Positions 29,278 through 40,907 of a stretch of DNA of 64,000 bases are shown here, one piece after another. Below the pieces are notes generated by a model, which saw only the letters and a program-made list of their open reading frames with translations, was not told the DNA's origin and ran no database searches. The DNA is from Protula sp. h YS-2021 (Eukaryota; Annelida; Polychaeta; Sabellida; Serpulidae). Where the stretch lies: assembly GCA_949752745.1 (NCBI GenBank), contig OX457027.1:61238329-61302328 (forward strand). The letters are read 5' to 3'. Both the position numbers and the translations under genes were made by a program. Numbering within the stretch: the first letter of the stretch is position 1; each line of letters begins with the position of its first letter.

Positions 29278-32200
29278 CTTAAGAAATGTTTAATCAATTA
29301 ACAAATTTAAGGTGCATTTCAGTTTATTTTATATTGAATCAAAGTGCTGTGTAACGAATATAAATGTCGCATTCTAACAGAATAATTTCATTTCCTGAGA
29401 TGTTTTTTAAATTAAGCTCCACCTGCTATGGTTATAATTATGTATGAAAAATAGATTTCACAGCACATCGTGATGGTGAAGTTGGTTTATGAAGGTCGGA
29501 GAGAAGTGTCATTTCAACAGCGTAAGCTAAATCATATATGTATAAGGTTTCTGTTATATATTTACTTCATCTCAAAACCCTTTGATGTACAAAATGAATT
29601 TGAAGAAATTATAGTTCCTGTAGACAATTACAATGTACCACCCATTTTTCGCAATTGTTTCGTGCAAACTTCTGCATGAATTCATGTCTCGGAACCGGTG
29701 TTAATTTTCACGTATAATTTATAATTCATATGTCATCATTTAAAGTTATTTATGCAATGAAAGAATAATAATTAGTGTACCTGTCGGTACCTTAAATCTG
29801 AAGATGTGTCGTAAAGTGCTGACAATGGTTTTGACCAATAATTCAGATTTGATATTCTTTTAACTTCTGATTAAAATCATTTGGGAAATAAAATGTAAAA
29901 GTTGTGAAATAAGAATGTGATACACTTGTAAAACTTATAAAATACATGCATGTAAATATACATACATTAATATATTACCACAATAAAAAATCTAAACCAT
30001 AAAATTGCCATTGGATAAGCTATTTAGAAACATTTTAGTGAATACTATGAAATATGTTCTTGCAAAGTGCGCTTTTAGGTCAACATTTTCGAAAGTCTTA
30101 ATAACATAACAGATAAAAGGTAACATTATTTACATAAATCATATAACAATAAATTCTGAATAAAGCACTTTTTGTGAAATAAAATCCAATCGTGCTAAAT
30201 TTATTTTGCACAATTTGATGAGACATATTCAGTGTTTGATCCTGATACTTGACCTGAGCTGTAAGAATCTAATTCATACAGTATACTTGGAATGAACATA
30301 GTTGGGAAATGAAATGAGTGAAAATTTAACTCGCTAATTACAAATATTAGTAGTAATAACAATCCGCTGAACAAAGAAAATCTTCGAAAGCTATTTTGAT
30401 TGTTATTCTTAAATTTAAAAATTGTAAAACGAATCTTAACAGTTTTAAAATCCTGTTGTTTTTTTCAATCATATTACACGTCATTATTTCTCGATTCTCA
30501 TATTTTTGGCCATTTCCTATGTGGCTACTTCAAAGTATCCGTGTATCGGAACTTCCAGTGAAAATTAATATTTCGACTAATCGTCATAGAGATAAAGTTT
30601 TGATGATTGTTATTTTTATTCCGTTCAATTCAACAAGGCTCGTGCAGAAATGAAGTAGTATTTTAAAAAATAAAGTCATCAATCTTTAATGGCACCACAT
30701 AGTTTAATTCTGCTGCAGAAGGTCATAAAAATTGCAGTCTTGTGATAACAACCCTCTTTGGCCTTTAATGTTCTGTTTTTGATTTACGAACACTATGTTA
30801 GAATGCACTCCTATCTTGAACAACATAGAGAAAGCTGAATCAGTTTTATGCTCTTTTCATACTGCAGATTTGCTGAGGATTAGCTTAGCTAGATCTGCAG
30901 TATGAAACGCACACACTCAGAATTGACTGATTCTGCCTGGAGTAGTTAATCTTAAGCAAATCTGCAGCACAAACGCTCACTGAATTTGATTAATTTAGCA
31001 CTAAATTCTCATTAGCGTCATGACTTAACTCTGAAGAGTAATATCGTCTTCTAACGCACAATAAGTAAGCCAATCCAAAGCAAATCTGCAATTTGAAAAT
31101 GAACAGATTTAAGCAAGCCAGGATTAGTTCAGCCGGAATTTAAGCTGAAAACAGAATTAGCTTTGCTAAGTTAAGCGTGGTCAATTTAAAAAAGTTCTAA
31201 GCGAAACTGAAATATGAAGAAGTATAACATGGTTTCAATACAAATTAGCTAACAATGCAAGCAGCCACAGTTCACATTAAGAGTAAGAAAAATCTCAAGG
31301 CACTACCAATTAATTTTCTGGAGGGAGGCACATTTTCTCTTTAGGAAAATAAACGTATTATAACCTTCTTTTCGGGGATAATTTTATGTTATAGCGACTA
31401 TTACATTATATTATATATTATTATGTTATCGAGCTTATCATGCTATATTATATTATTGTTATATTATATGGATTATAGTGAGTATCTGAGAGATTTTTGA
31501 TATGAAACCAAACATCAATTCTGTGTGTAATACCAAGCACTGTGCTTTATCAAGCTGCTTGCTGATAGTATGATCGCCTTTTTACTAAAAGCAGAAATAT
31601 CGATTTTAATGTCGAACAAATATAATTTCACTTTGTGGACAGGGGACATTGTAGTTGTGGTGTAGATTAAATTAAGCCGATAGTTTACCATTACATAACA
31701 TAAGAACTGCAACTTCTGGACAACAATGTTTTCCAAGATTATTGGCATGAGATACTGTTGCAGCCTCCTGTGCAAACATATTAATCTTTTAACTGGTGTT
31801 AGTTACTTGGAACTTTTGTTTTTAACTTTATCAAACGATTTACTACGATTTCATTCAGCAATATATTCTATACTTGTAAAGATCTATTCACACTGCTTAA
31901 ACCAAAATCAAAAGTCATAAGGGAAACAGACATAAGGCAAATATCCCAGAAAGCAAAATGTACGTTTTTATCCCTCATTTAAATGGGTTTTTGAACAGTA
32001 GAAATGCTGTGGCTGTGTAGTTGGATTAAACTGATGCTTTTAAAAAGTATCATCCTATCTTTTCTATGCCCGTAGCACAGCTGAAAGGTAATTTCGAATA
32101 GTAATTAGAATTATTTCCACTGGAAAACAAAACCTGTTGCTAGACTCCAAGTACGTCATAGGTAAACCCATGTTTAGCTGTACTTGGATTCTTTGTTTCA

Positions 32201-32440
32201 TCTGATGCCCCGAACAGAGGGGCCGGGAAAATGGTGGAAAGAGGTGAAACCGGTTAATTTAAGCATCCATTTGATTCAATTATTCCATTTTCGCAGGATC
32301 AACTCGATGCTTTTGAAATAGATTAAACCAGTAGCGTAGCATTTCGTGGGTGACTTCTGACGGGCATTTCCCTGTATTCAGCATAACAACGAGAATAAAG
32401 CTTCAACAATCAGTTCATTAATTTATTTCAGTGGGCTTAC
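29278..32440. other. intergenic, AT-rich
   Basis: No gene is supported. A short perfect hairpin lies at about 30857-30906, with arms TTTCATACTGCAGAT and its reverse complement. Related GCAAATCTGCA words recur up to about 31100, which suggests an old miniature element. Confidence 0.45.
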
Positions 32441-33475
32441 TGACGCCAGGACTTATGTTCCTATCAGTGCGTCACAACTCCTACGGGGATACCCGAATTT
32501 TTCCTCCCTCCTTTTTTTATGCTGTCCGCTATTTTCGCGGCATAGTTGAACAGTTACAAAATGACCTATATGCTTCGCACTGCAGTGTCTAGACACATAA
32601 TACTGGTGTGAACAATGCTGCAGAATTAACTACATTGCAAATATCTGAAAGTTCTTCTGTGTCAGCCCGTGTTATCATAAATGCCTCGAATGGGCACACT
32701 TGCCACTCGTGGTCCCCCTTCCTCACTGTGTCCCAGGTGCTAGTGACAGTCTTTATGCTGCTCCCCCAGTGAGTCTGCTGTTAGCGTCCCCTGTAATGTC
32801 GACTCACTTGTAGCCCCAAGGGGACAGATGTGTAATTCTGGCGGTCAGTTTCATTGCGTTGTTCCCCATCCTCTGTTGTTGGATAATTTCTGGTAGTTTG
32901 CCACGTGTCTGTTATCTTTGCCACGTCCCCATAAAGCTTTTACTTATGCTCCACTGTGGCTCTTGTATGCTTTGCCTGTGTATCTGCAACATACCAAACA
33001 TCACATTAGTGTCCCCACCTTTTACCGCATTACTTATCTATTATGGACTTGAATGCGAATAGCGTGTTTCATAGCCTTGACATAGCCCTAAGTGTAATCC
33101 TGCAACAGGAAACGACAAAACGAGTCAGTAGCCTTGAGCCAGCATGCAGGATTTTTCCATGGTCGCACAGGTTATTGCCTTCAGCGAGCATTGGGGTGCA
33201 TCTTCAGAACCTGCCGCACCTCTTCTGCTTAAGACGCCGCTTCGAACGCTGCCACCACTGAACCCCTGAAATACAGTTGTCGGGTTTCCCTATTTCTCTT
33301 TCAGTATGGGTAAGAAACGGTAGGAGTAATCTTTCCTATACCGCTCTACATATTGTTTTCAAGGCATCGCTGCACTGACGGAGTGTTTCCACAAGTTTCC
33401 CGTGTGCACCATGGGGTAACGCGAGTAAGGAGCTCTCCGGGAACATGTCCTCACCGTATGTTACGATGTGCGTCT

Positions 33476-33718
33476 TTACCATGAAGCCCACCCTGGCTTC
33501 AGAACGACTCTGTCGTCTATGATATAATGCTGATTTAGTATGTGTATCTCAGTTCTGTTTTTCCTTGAAGCGAGAATTAACCGATAAATTACCTTGGATA
33601 TCACCTCCCTCAGCGGAATGTATTGCTCTTTCCGAAACGTTGGACCATGAAACAAATCTAGCACTAGCTTCAAGTTCCACTGTGCTAGATGTTTGACTGG
33701 TGTGGCAACTACAAACAA
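33476..33718 (-). pseudogene. tyrosine recombinase fragment (DIRS-type)
   Basis: An 80-codon frame contains QWNLKLVLDLFHGPTF, then PLREVISKVIYRLILASRKN and RTEIHILNQHYI. The pattern W.L..VL...PF..PL......K...LLALAS..R.SELHAL is the start of the catalytic domain of DIRS-type tyrosine recombinases, in which the Arg of this R.(S/T)E(L/I)H motif is catalytic. No intact downstream H-x-x-R or Tyr part was found, and the surrounding frames are broken, so it is non-functional. Confidence 0.6.
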
Positions 33719-34422
33719 AATTTCTTATTGACCAGTGGCGTTCTTTAACACAGAGCCCGGTAACTCTCAAATGCTCTGGTCGAAACTTTTTTCACCGCAA
33801 ACGGGTATGTAAGGAAATCAACAAGGAGCGGCGCCGAGGCCGCCACTGGGTCCATTTATTTCATTAGACACCACCTCTCGAACGCCTTCCATCAGATCCA
33901 TAAATTGGACGACCGGACTTCTGGCGTGCGTGCTAAGGTGTGCATAAAAATGCTGTTTTAAGCCACAAGCAAGGGTTTATCGTGTGTGGCCAGTGTGGCC
34001 AATGTGCATCAATGCCCGCGTATACATCGGCAATTGCTTCGGTGGATCCTTGGAAACACTTGCTATTCCGCGTTTGCCTAGGAGACTGACTGTAACGTAA
34101 AGCACTATTCCCTCCCTAGTCGTTCTGTTACGGAAGATCAAAGATCGTGGATCTAGGAAACGCGTACGTTACTTAATTTGGCCATGGGTGCTTCAGCACA
34201 TCCCTGGCTTTCACTTCTTGGTCTGAGCAGGGTGAACAATCTCGATTGTTGCTAGTTGAGTCGCTACACGAAAATGTCTAACTGTGCGGCCAGCAACTCG
34301 AGCTTTTCATCTCAAGAGAAACAGACTAGTGTCCACTCCTCCTGCAGTACTTGTCCCTATCTAGAGTCCATATCCTGTAGCACGTTTAGGATCTCCAAGA
34401 AGTGATGTGGCAGTAGTGTTAC

Positions 34423-35600
34423 CTAGTGTTGCAATGCCAGCCCCCACACCTTTCTAGTCGCCTTCACCAAAGTGAACGACATCGTGCCCCCCTGCTTTCT
34501 GATGTAACTTATCATAGTGGAGTTGCCTATCAGATATAATTCTGCTTTGCCGTAAAGTTCCCGCCCCAGTGTTTCCTCTACTGCTAGCATTTTTAGCACA
34601 TTCATGTACATGTCTCGCAGTTGCTGCGGACACTTGCTGCATCTTAAACAATATGCATTGAAAGTGCACCCCAACCTACCTTTAACGCGTCCGTTTGCAT
34701 CTATGCCTGTGATTGATGTGTCGTGAGTGGGGTCCCCTGTTTTAGGTTCGTGGCGTTCAGCCACGAACCTGAGCTTCTCCGTCTCCTGTGGCGGAAAAAA
34801 GATTTTTTTGCGTGGAGTGCGGCCCTTCTTTGGTGCTGCCAACACCGTGTGTTGGTAGCTTCGGGAGTTGAGGCACCTCTTATGCACCGTTTTCTCCGGT
34901 GCTGCCAACAATCCCATCAACGTCTCGGCTTCGGTTGCAGAGACCCACCTGGCTTCAAGCATGATATGATGATGTTATGAATCTTCTGGAATCTGACTGG
35001 TGAGGGAGACACGCGTAAAATCGAGCACGTCTCGCAGAAACAAAATTACACTCTTTCCACATATTTATCTGTTTGGGCTCCGACTGGTGACCCTTTCCCT
35101 GTCCAGTCCCGCATTCGGTCAGTCGTTCAGGCATTGAAACAACAGCATTAGCTGGCGTCGTCCCTTTGACTCCATTGAACACATTGCCTTGCTGAATATC
35201 CAAGGCGCCGCAGATAGACCGATGGGTATCAATCGTTATAGCCACAGCAGGTACGCGTCCGACAAATCTGCCGACGTCGCCTAATGTACTGACTAATCAT
35301 TTGTGGATGCGCTGGCAAGTATCCATTTGAATTTTGGGTTTGTCAAATTCCCGTTCAGTAGTTTCAGATCTATTATTATTCAACGCTTAAGCCCCGTTAT
35401 TTTTGGACTTAAGGGTACCCTGTGGAGCTTGCCTGGCTGCCCTACAGGCACTTTCTCTATGGGTCCCTTTATAACAACTTGTCCAGCATGCTTCTCTGCT
35501 TTCTATTCATACAAGGTGACGAATCTTGGGTGTGTTTGTTGAGAACGTATGATGGGCGGCACTTGACCATTAACACTCTGAAAGGTAAGAGCGTAGGCGT
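34423..35600 (-). pseudogene. reverse transcriptase-RNase H remnant (DIRS-type)
   Basis: The 179-codon frame at 34962-34423 ends with AELYLIGNSTMISYIRKQGG and TMSFTLVKATRKVWGLAL, which match the RNase H-like strand and helix seen in DIRS elements (a Asp/Gly-Asn-S-T...YI...GG T.S motif). Upstream on the same strand (about 35600-34980), pieces in different frames resemble RT blocks: a PLSPK...GL...I.DLK.LN segment, then a PKFK segment, an ADLSDAYL motif (35270 region) and a later segment with PIGLSAAP-like residues. Multiple stops and frameshifts separate them. Confidence 0.55.
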
Positions 35601-36546
35601 ACCTTAGCGACCGTACGACCTTGGTTGGTGCACTCAGTTGGTGCAACGCCGGACTATATTATCTCGCCGTGGTTGTGTGCTGGACAACAGCAACGTTGTG
35701 TGTAGCTTGATCAGATTCTTTCTGCCACGCATTATGCACCCAATCAGTTTGTTCGCTATGGATACGTCGCATTCCATGGCTCTTTTCAGCAACGCCTGAC
35801 CGACGCACTCCACAAATGAAATGACCCGTAGTCATATTAAAACGAAGTCTTCGATGAAGCTGAGATCCTTGTCTCGTACCGTTACCTTATCTTCGGAGCG
35901 TGGCACAGGTATCCAGGCTGGGGCAAGGGGGGGTACGCAACTGGCTTGAAGCTAACAGCGTTATCTGACGGTCTGTAAGCTGTACGGACGACGAGCATCT
36001 TAGACGCAATTTGAGTCTTTGGCTTAAACCTCCGACTCCTTCAATCTGAGGGCACGCCTCCTTCAATCTAGAATATCTGCCACTGTGTTTAGTGCCAAGA
36101 CATCTGAGCCCTGCTCCCGCTTATTATTTCCAAGACATCATGAAAAGGAATGTGGAGGGATGCCATCGCAGCTACTGATCCCACCTCCTCTCTCCCCCTG
36201 TTGGGGAACTCCGCGTGAAAAAAACGGCTCCTTTTCATCATGCCCTATCACGGCGAAGTGTGTGGTCCGCGTTATGCTCCCGTTCGTACTCTACGCTCTG
36301 TGCTCTGTGCCACTGTCGGACTGCGCCGACTGGACAAACGGCTCCGCCTCCGACGTCGGAGAGACGTCGATGATACAGAAGACTCGGAACCACTGAAGAT
36401 TGAGGACGATATTATAGTCTTGTCCCTCTATTGTACATAGCCCTCGATGGGGTTGATGCGCTTCCCGGATTGCTGCTACGCTCATCTTCCCTCTGGGTAA
36501 TGAGCGTAGCTATCAAGCTGCAATGCATTTGTGACAGCAAAACTGG

Positions 36547-36552
36547 CATTTT
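36547..36552. repeat. left target-site duplication CATTTT
   Basis: CATTTT stands immediately left of the inverted repeat and again immediately right of it (40902-40907). A 6 bp duplication is the known hallmark of Polinton integration. Confidence 0.9.
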
Positions 36553-37980
36553 AGTAGGATAGAAAGAGTGGAACTGGACCAGGAAGTGACGTCATACTGA
36601 CGTCATAGGGTGGTCCAGAACTCTCATGGAGTTTCTGGACCAGTTTCTTTTAGGATAGAGCGCGCGAGTGTTGGGATGACGTGAAAATGACGTGAAAATC
36701 ACGTCATAAATCACGTGAAAAGTCATGTGATTTTTTTCCACACATGCATGCACACACACACCAAGACAGGTTTGCTTATTCACAATATGAGCGGCCGCTC
36801 TGAAAAGCGGATGACGTGAAAATGACGTCATGATGACGTGAAAATGACGTTATAAGTCACGTGATGATGACGTCATAACATGATAACATCATGATGATAT
36901 TATAACAACGTTAGACTGTTTGGCAGAACCCTAGGCCATAGAGTGCATTATGAATGTGTAGGATAGTTGTGCATTATGAATGAGCACGTTATGAATATAA
37001 GCTACTATGTACTGACCAACCCCCCCCCCCCGCCCCCAAGACAAACTATGTGCCGACACCCCCACCCCCACCCCCCAGGACATTTTAACTCTTAAAAAAG
37101 TGAAAAAGTGAGATAACTTCCGCTATAGTTGACCGATTTGAATGAAAGTTTTACTGTTTGATTTAGTTTTATTTCTAGTTTTGAGCTAAAATAGTGACAG
37201 GGTATTTTGGCAGGTGGTTGTATGCATACTTTTGACATGCCGCCATTTTAACTTTTAAAAGAGTGAAAAAATTAGATAACTTCCGCTATAGTTGACCGAT
37301 TTGAATGAAAATTTCAGCGTTTGATTTAGTTTTATTTCTAGTTACAACATTAAGTAGTTTCAAGCTGTTTCCGCATGTGGCTGTAAGCATAATGTATATT
37401 TTAGTAAATTTTTAAAAAAAGTAGATAACTTTCACCATGTTCAACTGATTTGAATGAAAATTTTACCGTTTGATCTAGGTTTATTTCTAGTTTTAACATA
37501 AAGTAGTCCCCGGCTATTTGCACAAGTGGCTGTAAGCATAATGCATATGTTATTAACTTTAGAAAAAATGTAGATAATTTTCAGCATGCTCAACCGATTT
37601 GACTGAAAATTTTACCGTTTGATCCAGGTTTATTTCTAGTTTACAGTGGTCACAGGCTATTTGCACAGGTGGCTGTAAGCATTTTGTGGAGCACACCCAT
37701 TCAAAAATGTGTTCGAATGGCAAGCCGCCCATTCAAAGAAGTGTTCGAATTATTTTTTGGAACATATTATGTAATGGTATTGTTTAATAATTGTTCAACA
37801 AATTCAACATGTGTAACATGTTGTTCAACATGTTCAACATGTTGTTCAATATGTTCAACACGTTGTTCAACATGTTGTTCAACATGTTCAACAATATGTT
37901 CAACAGGTTTAGCATGTTCAACAACATGTTCAACATGTTGTCGAACATCTTCAGCATGTTGTTCAACAAGTAGTTGTATA
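36553..37980. repeat. left inverted arm of the Polinton derivative
   Basis: In order from the tip: an AGGAAGTGACGTCAT site (36581-36595), a TGACGTGA/CACGTGA cluster (36680-36880), a GAGCGGCCGCTC palindrome (36789-36800), a TATAA-like region and C-tracts (37020-37078). These are followed by four tandem copies of a unit of about 150 bp (GATAACTTCCGCTATAGTTG...), starting near 37111, 37274, 37425 and 37572, and a TGTTCAACA array (37785-37975). The tip half is closely matched by the right arm. Confidence 0.85.
37785..37975. repeat. TGTTCAACATGT palindrome array, left copy
   Basis: About twenty overlapping copies of TGTTCAACA and CAACATGTT stand at spacings of 9-12 bp. A counterpart array lies at 39935-40130 in the other arm. 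The ACATGT core is self-complementary, so the array can form hairpins. The cysteine- and asparagine-rich frames across it are artefacts. Confidence 0.85.
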
Positions 37981-38099
37981 TAAAGCTATGTTTAAAGACC
38001 TTCTCACCATTTGAAAAGTGTATGTTGAGCCGAAAGGATGTATAAATGCAATATTTGTTCGAAATCTTAAAATTGGCTACAAAGTCTTAAAAGGCACTT

Positions 38100-38755
38100 A
38101 AAGGATGCTCACACTTCAGAAGGAGAATTGGAGATAGATATGGAAAATCCTGTAAAAACACCTTTCACTGAAGCTTTAGATCAGTCTTCTTTGGAAAGTC
38201 AAAGCTGAAAAGATGGCTGAAAAGAATGCACATGCTTGTACAGAATTTGGTGCATTATACAACAGCGAAGAAGCTTTGTTCAAACATATGGAGCCGTGTG
38301 ATGGGGATGTTAATGATGTTCTGAAAGTGAGTCAGAAACAGACTCTGAAAGTGAGTTGGAAATAGATTCTGTTTGATATGATATGGTTCAAGAAGTCTAC
38401 GATGACTATGATGCCAAATTTCAAGAAAAGGCTTTAGAATATGAAGAACAAGGGCTTGAAGATGCGAGTGAAATAGCAAGTGATGACCTTCGACCCATTT
38501 ATAAGCATGGACTAAAACATCTGTTTATGAGACTATTCAAATTTACCCAACCTCTAGAACAAAGCCACCATTTTAGAGGACTTTAATTACTTTGTTGATG
38601 AAAAACATTACAAGTATTTAAAGGCACTAAAAGCGGCTATAAGAAGAAATGATGCATTCTTTGAAGAGCTGCTAGATAAGGAGAAGGAGGATGACAGCAG
38701 TGACGATGAAAGTGGTATGGACAGTGAACAGAGTAAAACAGATGAAGAAAACTAG
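38100..38755 (+). pseudogene. broken acidic-tail protein with C2H2-like finger
   Basis: Pieces in more than one frame run from about 38190 to a TAG at 38753-38755. An N-terminal piece has a C..F....ALFKH....C finger-like spacing. A middle piece (38383-38586) reads VYDDYDAKFQEKALEYEEQG and DDLRPIYKHGLKHLF. A last piece without its own ATG ends in an acidic tail (SDDESGMDSEQSKTDEEN). At least one frameshift, near 38575, separates the last two pieces. AATAAA follows at about 38777. The function is unknown; acidic C2H2-like proteins of this general build recur in invertebrate mobile DNA (inference). Confidence 0.55.
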
Positions 38756-39197
38756 ACTTATTTGACTAAACTTTATAATAAAGACTCTATAAATGTTGTA
38801 ATATTTTATTTGCGTAAGCATTGTGTATTAATATATGCCTTGCTTTGCACCATATGAAATCGTAAGAGGCTAAGGTTCCTGGGGGCGGTGTTAATTCACT
38901 TGTAAACCATATGTTATAATGAAGTATTGTATTATATATTGTATGAGAAAAATAAACAGTTGAAAAGCATCATATGTGTTTTTTATTGGATATTACAAAT
39001 ATTTACAATTATGATAAAAACAATATTTCAAATACATATTATGTTAATACATGTGCCTTGAAATTTGCAAATGTTATAAAAACTAACTTCAGATGGATAA
39101 TGTTAATTTCATAATCTACATTTGACGCATAAAGACAATTTTATTTGAACTACATATTAAATGTACATGTCCATTTAGGTCAAAGCTGGGTCAAGTT

Positions 39198-39775
39198 TTA
39201 AAACTTCGCTCCAATCTTCAGCACTGAGGGGGATGAAATGATAACATCCACTAAGCTCGTGCTAAAACTGTATTCAGTCGTCTTTCTACTCAACCATCTT
39301 CTGACAGTCACTGCATCCATTTTCTGAAGCATGAAATCCACTGTCGTCATTTGTTTCTTCAGCATTTGCCAATCTTTCAATGACAACAAAATTCCTTTGT
39401 AGGATGTAGCCTCCCAGATGTATGATTCGTGATATATTCACGAATGTTAATCATCACTTTCTGTTGATATTTCGCCAGTTTGATATATATTTCTCCATTA
39501 ATGGGTATCATAACCGGTAAATCATCTACACTCATCTTCTTCATGGTGGTAGCAGCTTTATGCTCCGGTTCCCGCTTCATTTTAGGTTCTGCCTTAATTT
39601 TTCGCTTTTTACATGGCGACGTCGTGGCTGATAACTGATCTCATTTCATCTTTCTAAGATGTGCTCGCCTTTGTTGACGTGACTTCACCTTAGACTTTAA
39701 GATGGGCATTGTCTTAGACTTTGCTGTAAAATTTTCTACAGGCATTGTCTCAGACTTTTCTACAAACATTGTCAT
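39198..39775 (-). pseudogene. decayed PC4-like (p15) gene
   Basis: From an ATG at 39775 the frame is basic (KSRQQRRAHLRKMK), is broken by one TGA near 39640, and resumes with a KKRKIK basic stretch. A PC4-like core follows (GEIYIKLAKYQQKVMINIRE, then YI and GRLHPTK), and a frameshift near 39385 precedes SLKDWQMLKKQM. That core matches the intact gene at 54478-54822 in the nearby Polinton (GKYIKIMKQSNEGVVNIRKY ... PTKKG ... PEWKMLKKQV). A minus-strand AATAAA lies at 39140-39145. PC4 proteins bind single-stranded DNA and act in transcription and replication. This copy is dead. Confidence 0.7.
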
Positions 39776-39929
39776 AGCTGTTGTTCACTCTTCAGTCTCT
39801 TGATACAAAATACGTTACGTTTGAGGGCGGCTGCCCTTTATACTCTCACACTCGAGATTGGACACATTATGTCCTAATATGCTTAGAAATAACTTTACCG
39901 AGAAAGTCTTTAAACATAGCACTATTTAT

Positions 39930-40901
39930 AACAACTTGTTGATCAACAACTTGTTGAACAACATGTTGAAGAAGTTCGACAACATGTTGAACAACAAGTT
40001 GAACATGTTGAACATATTCAGCACATGATGAACATGTTGAACATGTTTATCAACATGTTGAACATATTGAACATGTTGAACATGTTGTTCAAAATGTTGA
40101 ACACGTTCAACACGTTGAACATGCTGAAAGTTATCTACTTACGTCAAAACTAGATATAAAACTAAATCAAACGGTAAAACTTTCATTCAAAGCGGTCAAC
40201 TATAGCGGAAGTTATCTAACTTTTTCACTTTTTTGAGAGTTTAAATGGCGGCATGTCAACATTATGCATACCACCACCTGTGCAAATAGCCTGTGACTAC
40301 TTTATGTCAAAACTAGATATAAAACTGAATGAAACGGTAAAATTTTCATTCAAATCGGTCAACTATAGCGGAAGTTATCTCACTTTTTCACTTAGGGTGG
40401 TCGGGTGGGCACATAGTATGTCCGGGGGGGGGGCCGTTGGTCAGTACATAGTAGCTTATATTCATAACGTGCTCATTCATAATGCACAACCATCCTACAC
40501 ATTCATAATGCACTCTATGGCCTAGGGTTCTGCCAAACAGTCTAACGTTGTTATAATATCATCATAATATCATCATGATGTCATCATGTTATGACGTCAT
40601 CATCACGTGACTTATGACGTCATTTTCACGTCATCCGCTTTTCAGAGCGGCCGCCCCATATTGTGAATAAGCAAACCTGTCTTGGTGTGTGTGTGCATGC
40701 ATGTGTGGAAAAACATCACGTGACTTATCACGTGATTTATGACGTGATTTCACGTCATCTTCACGTCATTTTCACGTCATCCCAACACTCGCCCGCTCTA
40801 TCCTAAAAAAACTGGTCCAGAGACCCATGAGAGTTCTGGACCACCCTTTGACGTCAGTATGACGTCACTTCCTGGTCCAGTTCCGCTCTTTCTACCCTAC
40901 T
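39930..40901. repeat. right inverted arm of the Polinton derivative
   Basis: It mirrors the left arm: a CAACATGTTGAACATGTT array (39935-40130), two copies of the subterminal unit with CAACTATAGCGGAAGTTATC, the G-tract motif near 40420, the CACGTG/TGACGTCA cluster (40580-40780) and the tip ending CTTTCTACCCTACT. It is about 0.45 kb shorter than the left arm because it has fewer subterminal units. Confidence 0.85.
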
Positions 40902-40907
40902 CATTTT

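Larger units (their letters stand above)
32450..36546 (-). mobile_element. decayed DIRS-like (tyrosine recombinase) retrotransposon
   Basis: Base composition shifts abruptly from AT-rich to balanced or GC-rich at about 32.45 kb and back at about 36.55 kb. On the minus strand, broken frames resemble in order reverse transcriptase (about 35600-34980), RNase H (about 34962-34423) and a tyrosine recombinase (33718-33476). That order fits DIRS/Ngaro-type elements and not LTR retrotransposons with DDE integrases. Boundaries are approximate. A small inverted repeat, GCTACGCTCAT/ATGAGCGTAGC, lies at 36475-36510 near the right end. Confidence 0.65.
36553..40901. mobile_element. 4.35 kb non-autonomous Polinton derivative
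   Basis: Both ends read AGTAGGRTAGAAAGAG inward, the AGT ends and CATTTT 6 bp duplications fit Polinton integration, and the inverted arms are roughly 1-1.4 kb. The arms hold CRE-like TGACGTCA and CACGTG palindromes, a C-tract motif (ACATAGTATGTCC...GGTCAGTACATAG) and arrays of CAACATGTT. The same AGGAAGTGACGTCAT signature and the same C-tract motif occur in the Polinton at 49289 onward. The middle has two broken genes, one of them PC4-like as in that Polinton. It has no polymerase, integrase or capsid gene, so it would have needed proteins in trans. Confidence 0.85.

Noticed and set aside
37669..37983. Cysteine- and asparagine-rich frames
   Set aside because: They arise from the TGTTCAACA array in three frames and both strands and show no independent coding signal.
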